Origin: Catenaria anguillulae PL171
Taxonomy: Eukaryota; Blastocladiomycota; Blastocladiomycetes; Blastocladiales; Catenariaceae
NCBI GenBank assembly: GCA_002102555.1
Contig: MCFL01000029.1
Span: forward strand, 62,001-126,000
Direction: 5' to 3'
Length of the DNA stretch: 64,000 nucleotides
Position 1 is the first letter of the stretch, and every line of letters starts with the position of its first letter. A program made the position numbers and the translations under genes. Below, piece by piece: positions 22,913 to 36,643 of this stretch. The notes below the pieces were generated by a model. It did no database searches. It was not told where the DNA came from and saw nothing but the letters and a program-made list of their open reading frames with translations.

Positions 22913-24065
22913 ATGGCTTCGACCTCCTCCGCCAACCTGCCGCTCTCGCACGAGCACGGGCGCCCAGCGATTCCCACCAACCCCACAACGGGCTACCCGA
23001 CTTCTGGCGCGGGTCGCCGTCAGCAATCCTATGCTCAAGAGATTGCCAGTATGCAACTCATCTCATTCGCTCATGGCATCATCCATAAAAGAATGTGTCT
23101 CATTGCTCCAATCGCCTCGCTTGTGTAGTCACGCCAACTCAGCACGGGTTTTATGAGGGCATGATGTCGACGATTGGTTCCGTGATTGGTTTCTTTGGCA
23201 GTATCCCGTGCTGCGTGATTTGCCCCAACCCCTTCAGGCAGGTGGATCAGGGACAGGTCGGCTTGATTAGCAGATGGGGCAAGTGCCAGCGCATGGTTGA
23301 CCCTGGACTGTATCAGATTAACTTGATGACTGATTCCATTCAAAAGGGTACGTCTAGTTCATGTCACGCGCTGCTTTTTGCGCGCTCACGTTTCCCATCA
23401 AGGGTGAGTCGCCGACTGACTCTTTGGCATTTGTGTATGGCACAGTCGACATTCGCCTGCAAGTCGTCGAAATGCCGCGCCAATTTGTCCTAACCAAGGA
23501 CAATGTCTCGCTCAACATCGACTCTGTGCTCTACTTCCGCGTGTCGGACCCCTACGTCGCCACCTTCCTCGTGTCCAACGTGCGCGCGGCCCTCATTGAG
23601 CGCACGCAAACTACGCTGCGCCAAATCTTTGGCATGCGCACGCTGCAAGAGTGTATCGAGTTGCGTGAAACCATCGCCCACGAAATCGAGTCACTGATTC
23701 GCACGCCAGCCATTGAGTGGGGATGTGAAGTAGAGTCCATCTTGATCAAGGATCTGGTGCTGTCGCCCGAATTGCTCGAGTCGTTGAGTGCGGCGGCCAA
23801 GCAGAAGCGTATTGGCGAGTCCAAGGTGATTGCGGCCGAGGCCGAGATTCAGGCCGCCCAATTGATGCGCAAGGCGGCCGATATCTTAGCAAGTGACGCG
23901 GCCATGAACATTCGGTACTTGGAGACGATGCAGAACATGGCAAAGACGAGTGGCGCAAAGGTCATTTTCATGCCGGTGCCGCATGGTGGGCAGGGTGTGA
24001 GCGGGTCGGGCAGCGCCAACGATACCATGATGCAGGCAGTGGGCATTCTGGATTCGACAAAGTAA
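22913..24065 (+). CDS. Stomatin/podocin-like SPFH-domain membrane protein, 324 aa
   Basis: Exons 22913-23048, 23129-23347 and 23446-24065; introns of 80 and 98 nt. A polar N-terminus leads into a hydrophobic hairpin-like segment around residues 57-80 (GSVIGFFGSIPCCVICPNPF). The SPFH domain begins at VDQGQVGLISRWGK and includes DIRLQVVEMP, LTKDNVSLNIDSVLYF, RTQTTLRQIFG and GCEVESILIKDLVL. A helical C-terminal part (AEAEIQAAQLMRKAADIL) follows. Stomatins insert as a hairpin in the inner leaflet, oligomerise and organise membrane microdomains or modulate channels. The exact partner is unknown. The family assignment is secure; stomatin-like 2 or podocin-like subtypes cannot be separated by eye. 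Confidence 0.93.
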
Positions 24066-24411
24066 GTCAAGGTGATAAACGAGATTTGTGCCTTTCTGTT
24101 TCTTATTGTCGCATCTCAATTTTGTTGGCATGGGTCGAAAATGGCCCTGCAATTCCACTCGCAGTATCCTTGTGCAAACCACATACATACAATTGAAATG
24201 CTTTTTGTGTACCTTAACTGAGATCCTGTAATCCTATACTTGCAAGTTAGTGCTTGAGTAGACCACGCATGGATTCGTTCTATGAATTGATAACGACTTT
24301 AAATATTTACATTCGCAATCGAATTGATGACCAACAGTACAATGACCCACTCTGTACTGTCCTTGCTGTTCCTAACTCCAAAGACTTTGACTTTGCAAGA
24401 GTGCACATGGT
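24066..24411. other. Convergent 3' intergenic region
   Basis: Between the 3' ends of the SPFH gene (+) and WWRP copy C (-). AT-rich; nothing else recognised. Confidence 0.6.
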
Positions 24412-24645
24412 TCACATTCCAGCACCGACATATATCTTGCCAACCAGTTCTAGTGCATGCTGCTGCCATTTGATCCACGCCCCAGCAATGGACATCCGAC
24501 CACCTGCTCGGCAGTTGTAAGCCAGAATCACAACCGCCCGCCGAATTGCCTGCACAAGCTTTTCCTTTGGCACGCTGGCCGATTCCCTTGTCCACTCTTC
24601 CACATCCCACGACTCAATGAACTCAATCCCATAATTCTTGCAAGC
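24412..24645 (-). pseudogene. C-terminal tail of WWRP copy C beyond an in-frame TGA
   Basis: Directly after the TGA stop of copy C the same frame continues for 77 codons to a second stop. It encodes EKLVQAIRRAVVIL, which matches the C-terminus of copy B (DAIVQVIRRVVVVL). The simplest reading is a nonsense mutation that removed the last tenth of the protein. A 15-nt intron would be too short, and no splice signals fit. Confidence 0.7.
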
Positions 24646-26838
24646 TCAAACAATGGCCCAAGCCAAGTGAGCACAATTGCGTTCCGCCTCGGGAATCAAG
24701 TCCACAAGTCCATCCCACAACGTCCGCTCTTGACTCGAGTGCACAAGACTCAATGCGACCAGTTGCGCATCAAACTGAACGACTTGTGGAATCAGCCACT
24801 TGACAAATTCAGGCTTGTGATAATATGCATCGTCTTCATCTCGGGCTTTCGACATGATCACAACCTCGGAAATCATGTCGAAAACGAGCGCCCGCAGGCC
24901 AGGCGCAACCAAATCAAACATTGGGCGTGCCAACACCATGGGCAAATCCAACTTGAGGACACGGGATGCGTGCGCGACAAGCGCTTCGGTTGCCGCCATC
25001 TGCTGGTCCATTTCCGCGTAATCAAACATGAGGGAATCACCGAGTGCCATGCCAATGAGAACGGCTGTGACAAGAGCGGCGAGACGCGCAGGCGATAAAG
25101 TCAGGATACAGTCGAGCTCGTGGACAGGCGTGTGAGACGTGCAAATGAAGAAGAAGAGGGCAGCTAGGGCGCACAGTTCTTGACGGCGTTCCACAGACTC
25201 TAAGAGCGGGTATGTGTCGAGATCGGCGAGAATGCAGGCGAGTGACGAGTTTGGGTCCGGCAGCATGGGTGTGCCAATGAGCGAGGTGAAGAGATGGAGT
25301 GCTTCTTGATAGTCATGAATGGCGTCTTCGCGGTTCAGGATCATGCTCAGTAAGTCGATATCGAACTCGGATTGTGCGAGGTTGGCAAGTTTGGGTACGC
25401 TGGATCTATGAGAATAGGACGAGTTGATTGCTAAACGATGGCCGTGACTGTCAGTAAGGTCGCCCATGTCAGCACAATTCCAACACAACATACCTTCAAG
25501 CATGACGCCTCGCCGCTGCTCATGCGTCAAGACGTGCTGGAGCATGATGGGCCACCACTTGTCCACATTGAACGGAATCAAGGTGCCCCATTCCGTTGGT
25601 GCCACCAATCCACAGTCCAACAAAACCCGCAGCCACTCTTCTGCTTCGTGCTCGCCAATACACTTGATGACTTTAAACTTGAACATCAACGACAAATGAC
25701 CCGCATCTGGATTACCCGACACCCAAGCCCAATGCGGGATATCGACTTCGAGCAAGGCACGTGCAATCGACTCACGCTCGACACCAGTGGCACTCTGGAA
25801 CTTTTCAACCAACGGTGGGCGCACACGAAGCGCACCGTGGGCCTGAAGCCACTTGTACAGGTCAATGATGCGATCCGCATGGTCGCGGATGAGTGCCGGG
25901 CTCATCAAGAAGAGCATGACGCCCTCAAGCATGTTATCGTCCGCTGAGACAAGTTGGGCAACTGCGGCCGGGGCGAGCGTTGGAAAGTAGTCAAACACGA
26001 GGCCGAGCGTCGGTAACGACCATTCGAGAAGCGCGAGTGTTGCGAGAAACAGTGGGTATGGCGTTGTCGTAGGGAGTATCGTGACCGTTTCAAGTGCCAA
26101 CATGCGGTTCTCGGCAGGGCACAAGCGCTTCCATACGACGCCGGGAAGTTCCATGCCCAGCAGAGTCATACTCCACGGCGACTCGACCATCAATTGCAAG
26201 CATACCTCAAGCAAGTCCAGACGGCCCACTCGGACGAAATACACGGGCAACACAAGTGCATCCGTGAATGGGCGCCACCAACTGTAGTCGGTCGGCGCAT
26301 CGCCAAGTACAAAGTCGAGGGCGGCGAAAAAGTCGGCAGGAGTGCGCATTTCAGGTTTAGCCGCAGCGTCTCGGCGTCTGCCCGGGCGGAAAGCAAGGAA
26401 CGTATGCGTGTACAAGCGGCGAAGATAATCGGTGGTAAAGACGGGACCGAGCGTTGAAGGGCAACTTGGGGCGAATCCCGTTGCTTGTGCAGAATCTTGG
26501 TTCCCGAGTTGCAGTTGAAGGAGGAAGTCAAGGGTGTTTTTGATGTTGGACCGGTCAAACACGAGGGCATTTGGGACGTTGATGTCGTCAGCCGACGATG
26601 GACGAGAAGCGAGATCACCCAGCAGCACATGGTTGCGCCAAGCGATATGGATGTCGTGACCCCTTGTGCAGATTGAATGCAGAAGAGAGCAAGTGCGTGG
26701 AATGGCGGAAGTGGGCCGGGCAAGGGTGATGGTTGCGTAGAGAAGTTCCGACGGCATGAGATCTTGGAGCTTGGCGTCCTTGGCGGTGTCCGACGACGGG
26801 ACGGTCGACGGCGACATGATGGATGATTCAGGTAGCAT
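24646..26838 (-). CDS. WWRP-family copy C, ends early at a TGA, about 709 aa
   Basis: Exons 26838-25494 and 25430-24646, with a 63-nt intron (25431-25493) at the same place and phase as in copy B (G|CA). The N-terminus MLPESSIMSPS parallels copy B. Family motifs are present: LMPSELLYATITLARP, GHDIHIAWRN, ATGFAP, WWRPFTDALVLPVYFVR, LALLEWSLPTL, ADRIIDLYKWLQ, DIPHW, DKWWPIM, FDIDLL and SPARLAALV. The stretch TDALVLPVYFVR and the following 18 residues are identical to copy B, so the duplication looks fairly recent. The frame stops at TGA 24646-24648, about 78 residues short of the family C-terminus. It may make a shortened protein or be newly inactivated. Confidence 0.8.
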   Translation of the reverse strand: MLPESSIMSPSTVPSSDTAKDAKLQDLMPSELLYATITLARPTSAIPRTCSLLHSICTRGHDIHIAWRNHVLLGDLASRPSSADDINVPNALVFDRSNIKNTLDFLLQLQLGNQDSAQATGFAPSCPSTLGPVFTTDYLRRLYTHTFLAFRPGRRRDAAAKPEMRTPADFFAALDFVLGDAPTDYSWWRPFTDALVLPVYFVRVGRLDLLEVCLQLMVESPWSMTLLGMELPGVVWKRLCPAENRMLALETVTILPTTTPYPLFLATLALLEWSLPTLGLVFDYFPTLAPAAVAQLVSADDNMLEGVMLFLMSPALIRDHADRIIDLYKWLQAHGALRVRPPLVEKFQSATGVERESIARALLEVDIPHWAWVSGNPDAGHLSLMFKFKVIKCIGEHEAEEWLRVLLDCGLVAPTEWGTLIPFNVDKWWPIMLQHVLTHEQRRGVMLEGMLCWNCADMGDLTDSHGHRLAINSSYSHRSSVPKLANLAQSEFDIDLLSMILNREDAIHDYQEALHLFTSLIGTPMLPDPNSSLACILADLDTYPLLESVERRQELCALAALFFFICTSHTPVHELDCILTLSPARLAALVTAVLIGMALGDSLMFDYAEMDQQMAATEALVAHASRVLKLDLPMVLARPMFDLVAPGLRALVFDMISEVVIMSKARDEDDAYYHKPEFVKWLIPQVVQFDAQLVALSLVHSSQERTLWDGLVDLIPEAERNCAHLAWAIV

Positions 26839-27137
26839 GATAATGATGATGACAATGATAATGCGTCGAGTCTATTGAAGAAAGACCAGACATTCTTTGG
26901 TGTCATCGGCGGCAAGAATTGGCAAGTTATGTCGCATGATTTCTTCCTGATTGCTCTCCACAACGCCATCCGCACCACGCCCTCTTTCGCTATTATTATT
27001 TAATGCGGCCGAGCTCTCCACGGACCGCCAATATCCAGCAAACCTGGTCTTGCTCACCACGCATCAACAGCTCAACAATACCCCAACTTGCTTTTGCACA
27101 CGTTTACTCTTGGGCCGGAACCAACTTATGCACGCAA

Positions 27138-27330
27138 TCAAATCACGCCTTGTTCCCACAGCGGGCCGACGGCCGCGGCGACAAGCTGGGAATCCAAATG
27201 CACAAGCTGGGCAATCATCCACTCGATGTGCGCCGGGTGAGCGCACTATCCGCCGTCATGTTGACTCAAGTCGGGCACCACGGCCGTCTCGGTTGAGACA
27301 AGATGGCAGATCATGCCTGCGACTGTTGCG
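27138..27330 (-). pseudogene. WWRP-family remnant (copy H)
   Basis: A minus-strand frame contains HIEWMIAQLVHLDSQLVAAA, which aligns with copy B YVKWMFTQLVRLDSQFAALG. The same frame has a TAG shortly before this motif and a TGA shortly after. Only one segment of the family is recognisable. Confidence 0.6.
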
Positions 27331-27531
27331 CGCGGACTGGGCATGACGCGCGAGAGAAGCCCTTGGACGAGTCGTGTTGGCGGCATATGTACGCAACAAA
27401 CCCGGATGATGATGTGAGGGAAACCAAAAAAACTCTCCCGACTAATAATAAGCGCTGTACAACTCGTCAAACAACCTGAGCACACTTTCCTGCCGCCTGA
27501 CCCGAACATTCTCGCCCTCATTGTCTCCCTT

Positions 27532-27900
27532 TTAGTTTCCGTCGTCGTCGTCGTCCTCCTCCTCCTCATCGGCGCCAAAAGAATCCATTTTCAACTGCCG
27601 CGCGACCGTGCACTCCAGGGCATCTCGCAGCAACTTCAAGTTGTCTGCGACACACTTCAGGCAGCCCAATTTGCGCCCAAAGCCGAGTTCGGCCATATCG
27701 AGAAGCATCCTGGCCAACTTCAGTTCGCGCAATCATTTTCACGCTGGGGAATCATCTCGGCAATCCCCTCAATCAGCATATGCTCCAAGTCCAAGCACGC
27801 GGCGGCAACACTCATGGCGGCAAACCCCGCATCAAGTCGGACCAACATATGTCGCATAGAGTCCCCAAGGCTGATGATTTCCAGCGGGACGGCCGCTGCC
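27532..27900 (-). pseudogene. WWRP-family C-terminal remnant with acidic tail (copy F)
   Basis: One frame gives HMLVRLDAGFAAMSV and IEGIAEMIPQREN, matching QLVRLDSQFAALGV and DNVIDLIPRSD of copy B. That frame stops at 27720. A different frame continues with RELKLARMLLDMAELGF and ends in an Asp/Glu-rich tail at 27532. The frame change and missing upstream body indicate a decayed copy, separate from copy H because both cover the same family segment. Confidence 0.5.
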
Positions 27901-28843
27901 CTTCGGTATGTCCCGTTGTGGTCCATACCGTCGCAACTCTGTTCCACAGACTTTGCCAGCGCTTGTTGCCCCGGCCAGTCCACTGGCAAGTGGCAAACGT
28001 GTCAAACTTGTGCCACCCCAACTCTGCGTCCAGGTGCGCGAACCCAGCAGCTATTTCCATGCAATCTTGGACATGCATCATGATTGCGCCAGACTGTCAG
28101 TGTTTTGGAGAAGGACGGCATGAGTCCGATATTGACCGCCTGTACGAACAACAGCACAATTTGCCCTGTCTCACCCGATCCGGCCAGGTGCGATTTGTCA
28201 CTGTGGGTTCCCATTCTCTTGCCCCCCCCCCTCTCCCCGACCTTGGACGTCCTCACTATTCCATGTCTTTGAAGTTGCTTGCTCAATCCAGCGACCTCCC
28301 TCCACTGCTTCCCCAGCACATCTGCTCCTCGCATCCTCACAACACTTTCCGCCTTGGCCATAAAAGTGCACTGTCTCTTGCCGATTGCGTCGTGACGGAG
28401 CAAAGACCACAGAACAGCGACCACCCGAGAGCCGGTTTGCCGGCAGGCAGCTTTCGGTTACCCAATGACGCGGGCGGGCGACTCGGAGGACATGGTGGTG
28501 GGCGGGTCATTTGTCCCCTGCATGCGTCCCGTGCTTGCTTGGCCATCCGAGGTGTGCATGCAGTGCCGCACAAGGCATTGTTTTTAATCATAAACATCAA
28601 CATCGTCGTGAATCCGCGCAATTATGACGACGATGTCGATATGATATGGGTCGGGAGGCCGCGGCCGACTTCGAAGTCGAACTGTTTATGCCTATGGAAA
28701 ACTAGAGTCAACGTACCTGTGGCAGATCTGAAACTCTCCGCAATACAGTCGACGGCTGCCAGTACTGCTTCTGACCGGCCGCCCGCCACCCGTCGCCCGC
28801 CGTCGTTCGTTTTCGCGCCATCCATCACCACCAACACTCAACT
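27901..28843. other. Intergenic, upstream of DOT1
   Basis: Contains the DOT1 promoter side. A minus-strand ORF at 27812-28081 and a 373-codon plus-strand ORF starting at 27780 cross it, but neither has family resemblance. Nothing else supported. Confidence 0.45.
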
Positions 28844-31544
28844 ATGGGCACCAATTCAAAGGCAAACAAGGATTCGTCACCTTCAACTTTGGCGGCCATG
28901 ACAGCGTACCCACACGCCCACACCCGCATTCTGTCCCGCGACGCCCCGCCCGATGATCCCTTTGCCTTCCTGTTTCCAACACCTGCCCCACATCCCGTCG
29001 TCCTCGACCACCTTGGCAATCCTGTCCCGTCCTCACCGCCATCTTCCTCCCAGTCCACGGCCGATGGTGATGTCGGCTCATCCTCCAAAGTCAATATGAA
29101 GCCGCTCCCGCAATCGCCCGTCCGCATCTTATCGCCCAAGCATCACTCGAGACTCTCGTCGTCGTCCAGCGGATCGGCGGCATCGGCCTCCCAAAGCCCC
29201 AGCCACACAGCACACGCAGATGGTAGCGGCAGTTTACTCTTTGGGTCATCGTCTTCCCCATTGGCCAAGTCGGCGAGAGCACAAACACCGTCGGCGACAG
29301 CGGGTGATGCCAATCGACCAAACTCGCTCAAACGAACCAGCCCATCGTCTCTGTCGCTTTCCCCGCCGCGACCACAATCAGCTAGCAGCAACACGGGCCC
29401 CAATGCCAACAAGCGCCAGCGGCTTGACAGCGACCCGACCAATCATCCTGCAGCCAGCAACCTTTCCAGCAGCAGGCGGTCCAACTCGTCAAACCCCGAT
29501 CTGGCCGGTTCGTTCTTTCTGTTCATTGTGGCGCCGAATGCGCATGCATCAACCGTAGGTCTCAACTTTTTTTTCTTTTCTCTGCATGTCAGGCTCGCCC
29601 TATCTCCACACGTCGTCGTCGCCTGCGCCAGAAGGCACCCCGCCCCCTCCAGGCGCTCCGCCTGTCACAGTGATTCATTCTGCCGACATTGTGCAGAGCG
29701 ACATCAAGCAGTATACCACTTGTGCGTAGTGCAGTTTCTTTTCTGATTTCCGTTCGCTGTCGCCCGTTTCATTGTCCTGCACTGCTTTTGTCAAGCAAAC
29801 ATCTTTGCCTACTTTAATCAGTCGTTCATTCATACCTTCGTAACCATTCACATGCAATCCCCTCACTGTTCACGGTCCGACCGTCTTTTCGTTCTTGGGC
29901 CGTTTTCTTGATTTCATTCATGTGCACCTCTTTCCAAAATCGTACCATTGTCAAATCAATGTGCCATCAGTCCAAACATATACTCTTGAGCATGCTATAC
30001 GGTTCTTGTTGGCATTGCGAGTATTTGCCACGGTTTGTCCTGCGCTGCACATTGTCGCAATACATTCCGTTTCTCCCCGTGTCCGCCCTTGTTCCTTGTC
30101 CTACAAAACCATACTGACAAGAATCGCAACTGTTCCTCTTGCACTTTCATTCACAGGGTTTCTCGACCCGGACATGAAGGAACCGAGCGACCCAATGCCC
30201 ACCGTCGAGCTTGTGTATCTGACGAAAACGTACCGCGAATCGTATGTGCCCTCCCTCAACCCGCAATCGTCTCATTGCTGGCACATATCCACTCTGACCG
30301 CTCCACCGTATTTTTTTCCCCACAGATTCTCGCTGCTCCGGCCCAAGCCCTTGGTCGCTGCCATGGCCACGCTCTCAACCTCCTCATCCACGTCCAACCT
30401 GCTCACGGGTGGCGGCGGCGGCGGCTCTTCGTCTCGCGGCAACACGCCTCCGCCGCACTCGACCGGCAGTAGCAAATCGCATGCGACGCACCACGACGAC
30501 CCCAACTCGGAGTATGATCCCGTGACGGACCTGATTGAAACCATCCGCATGCTCGTCCAATACTCGCTCATTTGCCCGCCTGCCTCGGTGAAATCCATCT
30601 TCTCGGACGACTCATCGGCCACGCATGGCGGCGGCACGCACGGCGGAATTGTGCGCCGCTTGGAACGCGCGCGCAACCGCCGGTCGCTCGTGGACTTTGT
30701 GGCGGCCGTGGCCGACTTCAATCGTGAGTTTGCAAAGTGCAAGCGCGAGGGCATGGTTCTCGGTTACACCAAGCGCAGGCTTAATTCGCCGGCCACGTCC
30801 GAGGATACGCGCAAGGCCATTTTGGCAAAGATGACCGAGTTTGCGCCTGCCGAGTTGGTCCATCATGTCTTGTATCAGGCGTACACGCGGGCGGTGGCGC
30901 CACACGCCGATGTGTTGCAAAAGTACGAGGCGTTTTCAAACACGGTCTACGGCGAGGTGAATCCGGTGTTTGTGGACATGATGCTCGACAAGGTCAAGAT
31001 CGAGTCCAAGGACACGTTTGTGGACTTGGGCAGCGGCATCGGCAATGTCGTGCTGCATGTGGCGGCAAGGACAGAGTGCTCGGCGTATGGCATTGAGATT
31101 CAGTCGGCAGCCGCGGATCTGGCACAGCGCCAACTCGACGAGTTTCGCGCGCGACTCAAGTTTTTGAATCGGCGGCTGGGCCACGTCGAGTTGTACGAGG
31201 GCGACATGTTGACACATGCGGCGATTCCCGGATTGATTGCACGCGCTGATGTCATCTTTTGCAACAATTATGTGTTCCAACCCGAGCTCAATCGGGCGCT
31301 TGTTGAGCTGTTTCTAGATTGCAAGGATGGCACAAAGATTGTCACGTTGCGCGAGTTTGCGCCCGTTGACAATCGCATCACCTCGCGCAATGTGCATTCG
31401 GTCGAGGCATTGTTTGATGTCGAGTGCTTTGACTACCATGCCGATTTCGTTTCGTGGACGGATCAGGCGGGTCGCTGGTATGTACATACCATGAATCGAG
31501 CTAGGGTGAGAAAGTGGTGCGAGGCCAATGGTATGGCGTACTGA
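28844..31544 (+). CDS. DOT1: Dot1-type histone H3-K79 methyltransferase, about 698 aa
   Basis: Exons 28844-29507, 29593-29721, 30157-30241 and 30326-31544. The N-terminal third is Ser/Pro-rich and probably disordered. The catalytic DOT1 fold occupies the C-terminal half: a helical region with GEVNPVFVDMMLDKV, then the SAM-binding loop DLGSGIGNV (Asp at residue 526), the acidic YGIEIQ motif, EGDML and the active-site NNYVF (606-610). Dot1 methylates Lys79 in the nucleosome core, acting in silencing, the DNA-damage response and the meiotic checkpoint. The second intron (435 nt) is long for this window; the phase fits, but a small exon could be hidden in it. The first donor (GTTCGT at 29508) was preferred over a nearby GTAGGT because only it keeps the frame. 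Confidence 0.92.
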
Positions 31545-33742
<2,198 letters not shown>

Positions 33743-33863
33743 AACAAGGTTGAGGAGATGTTGCGTTTTGGCGTTTGGTGTGACTATAGTTTATCCTTCA
33801 TTTTGTGTCGGCATAGTATATGCAAGTTCGTTTTTCGGTGCCAATTTGCATTTGGTCCATAGT

Positions 33864-36378
33864 CTAACTCAGCCCATCAACAATCCCATTCACCTTCTCC
33901 TGCAACCTTGTCCAAAACTGATCGCGATTCTGGCCTGAATACCTTGCCGCTTCAATCATCCACCCAACCATCCGCTGCACCCCCTCTTTCGACGCCCCTT
34001 CATCTCGAAGCGATATCCATTCCTCGGCAACCTCACGCTCCCGGTCTCTTGAAACCATGGCCACAATCCACCGGCTCGCCCGTGAACACGCTTGAAGCTT
34101 CTCCGGAACCAGGTCAAGGACGCATCCCATGACGCCCGGATCCACACAAAAGTCGAGCGCGGCCGCGACAAACCACGGGTCGAGCGCAGCGAGTTGCAAG
34201 AGCAGCCATTCGGCAAACTTTGGATCTCGCAAGTTGCCCGATGTGTGCTGGTCGAGCTCTTTGATTTCGCACGAGTGAATGCACGACAAGTCGCGAAGCG
34301 TGGTGGCGAGGGTGGCGCGGAGGCTTGGAGTGGCATTGGTAAAGAATGAGTGACGAGTGGGCGGTGAGGCGCAATGGGCGAGATGCGGGTCGATGGCATG
34401 GGTAATGAGGGATCCAAGGGTAGTCACTTGGAGTTCAAACGGCAACAAAAAGCGGTTCAAGGAAGGGTCGGCGCGGGCGGTTGCGACAACCATGGCGGCA
34501 AGCAAGATGGCAAAGTGCGAGCGTGGCAACGTGCGCACATAGTCGGGTCGCACATGGATCGGCTCTATCTCGTCATCCAGTCGCGATTCCGAGCTTGCGT
34601 GATAAGTGAAGGTAAGGGTTACGCAGAGCGACTCGAGTTTGTGGTGTTCCGATAAGTCCATGGGACTGTCCTCGAGAAGTGAAACGGCCCACTGCAACGT
34701 GGCGATTGGGTCGAGCCGCAATGTGGTGTCGTTGAGGGCGGTCAACAGCAACGCAACATTGCCAGAAACAAGTCTGATTTCGTCATCCACAATGAGCTGA
34801 CGCAGGTCAACACCGAAATCCGATCGGAGCATGCGTGCAAGTTCAGTGACGGTTTGAACAGACGGTGGTGCGGACGTGTGTGACGGTTGCGCGTTGTCAA
34901 GCGCACATTTTAGGCCTTGAAGCGAATCAAGAATGGGCATGAGGAAAGTGTGGCAACAATGCGAGTCGTCGTGTGCGAAGAATATGATAAGGCGAACCTC
35001 GTTTTGCGACAAGCAGCTGATCCTCACGCAAGGGCACGCGAGCTTGAATCATAGGCCACCACTTTCCCGAATTGAGCGCAAGCACGGACGCCCAGTCATC
35101 CCGCTGCATGAATCCAGCGTCAATGACAATCGCAAGCAGTTCTTCGTTGCCGACCCTGTGGGTGAATGAAACCACCATCTGGACTAGCCTTGCCCGCAAG
35201 CTGACAAGTCCGGGCATAAGCTCCTGATCCGCCGCAGCGGACGCAGCACGGACCTTTGGGACGTCCACTTGAATGAGCACTTGTTTGAGATACTCGAGCG
35301 ACGCACGGTCGGAAATGACGCCAATCAACGGAAACGGCAAATATGGGACGTTGAGCGAATCGAGCCACTGGTACATGGAAATAATTCGATCGGGGCAATC
35401 GGGCAAGGACTCGGTAACTTGTGACAGCTGCAACACCATGGTGTTGAAGATGTCGCCGTTCTTTGCAGAGGCATGTTGGACGATATCCAATGGCGAGTAT
35501 GCAGGGAAATGGCGCAGGACAAGTTGCAGCGACGGGAGCGACCATTCGAAGAGTGCGAATGTAGCCAGCAGAAGTGGAAACGGTACAGGCTCGCGGTCGC
35601 GAGCAAACCAAAAGCGATGGAAAAACAAAGCGGTCGACACACGGTCATCGAAGTAGTTCAATCCCAAGTCCCTCCATGATGTCCACGGGCGACCAGATTC
35701 CACGTGTGGGGTGCCCGAGGAGGCTTTGACGAAAAGACCAAGACTTTGCTCAAACAACTGGAGCTGACCAGCACGCAGCAAGTACACGGGCAGAAGATAT
35801 CCATGTGAGATTGGCATCCACCAGTTGAATCCACGGGGCAACGGGCTCAAGGCAGGCCCGTGGCCGAGTTTGAAAGTCTGATAGTGGGATGCCGAGCCCT
35901 GCTCGGAAACTTTCTGCTGATGCGGATGGACGTGCTTGAAAAGGTAACACAAGTACTGGGGGGTAAATATCGGATCAGGGTGCAATGGAGTGGTCGGTGC
36001 AAAGCCGGTCGGCGCAAAGCCGGTCGCCGCGAGTCTCTGCCCAAAGACAGACAGCCCGGGATTGGCGGTTGGCAGCATGGACTTGAGCAAGGCCGCGAAT
36101 CGCGTCAGTTGAGCGCCATTGTCCAAGGTAAATGGCCCAAATAGCAGGTGATTGCGCCACGAAAATTGAACGTCGCGGCCATTGGTACAGAGTGAAGCGA
36201 TTTCGGAGCAAGCTGCTGGAATGCAAGACCGTGCACGAGCAAGAGACACCACGATTTGGAGCAGTTCTGGGATGAGCGTGAAACTGGCTGTGTCGGGCTG
36301 CGACGAGGATGCTTGCCTCGGCGACGCTGGAGGGAGTGGAGCAAATTCGATTTCCATAGCACCGACTGACAATTGCAT
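33864..36378 (-). CDS. WWRP-family copy D, intact, about 810 aa
   Basis: Exons 36378-34998 and 34915-33864, with an 82-nt phase-1 intron at the conserved place (AKR G|GL). The F-box-like start is LIPELLQIVVSLARARSCIP, followed by GRDVQFSWRNHLLFG. The TGFAP motif is duplicated in tandem (TGFAPTGFAP). NWWMPISHGYLLPVYLLR, FALFEWSLPSLQLV, DRIISMYQWL and GKWWPMI follow. The second exon is more divergent than in B and C and ends ERE VAEEWISLRDEG ... VQRMVGWMIEA. No stop or frame change is seen, so this copy is probably functional. It is clearly older or faster-evolving than the B/C pair. Confidence 0.85.
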
Positions 36379-36643
36379 CGAGCTCTTACATTATATCGTT
36401 TGGTTGTTTAACATAATTTCTTGTATACCGCTTCTCCTCGTCTCGCGATTGAACCAGCAGTCCGGAATGAATCACATGCCCCGAATGGCCAACCTCTCAA
36501 AAATGGCCTTCAAGTTCTTTCGGCACAGAAACGCCACGACCCTGCCACATGAAACCCGGTCCACATTTCTCATAGGGTATACATAGCCTTTCACCAGCAA
36601 AACATTGGAACACTTTTCTCATCCGTGTCGCACAACAAGAAAG

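Noticed and set aside
24646-24660. A 15-nt intron removing the TGA in copy C
   Set aside because: Far below any plausible intron size, and with no branch point.
27780-28901. 373-codon + strand ORF
   Set aside because: No protein-like pattern; overlaps the minus-strand WWRP remnant F and runs into the DOT1 start in another frame.
29555-29560. GTAGGT as first donor of DOT1
   Set aside because: Using it puts the next exon in a frame with an early stop; the GTTCGT at 29508 keeps the frame and fits the window's donor pattern.
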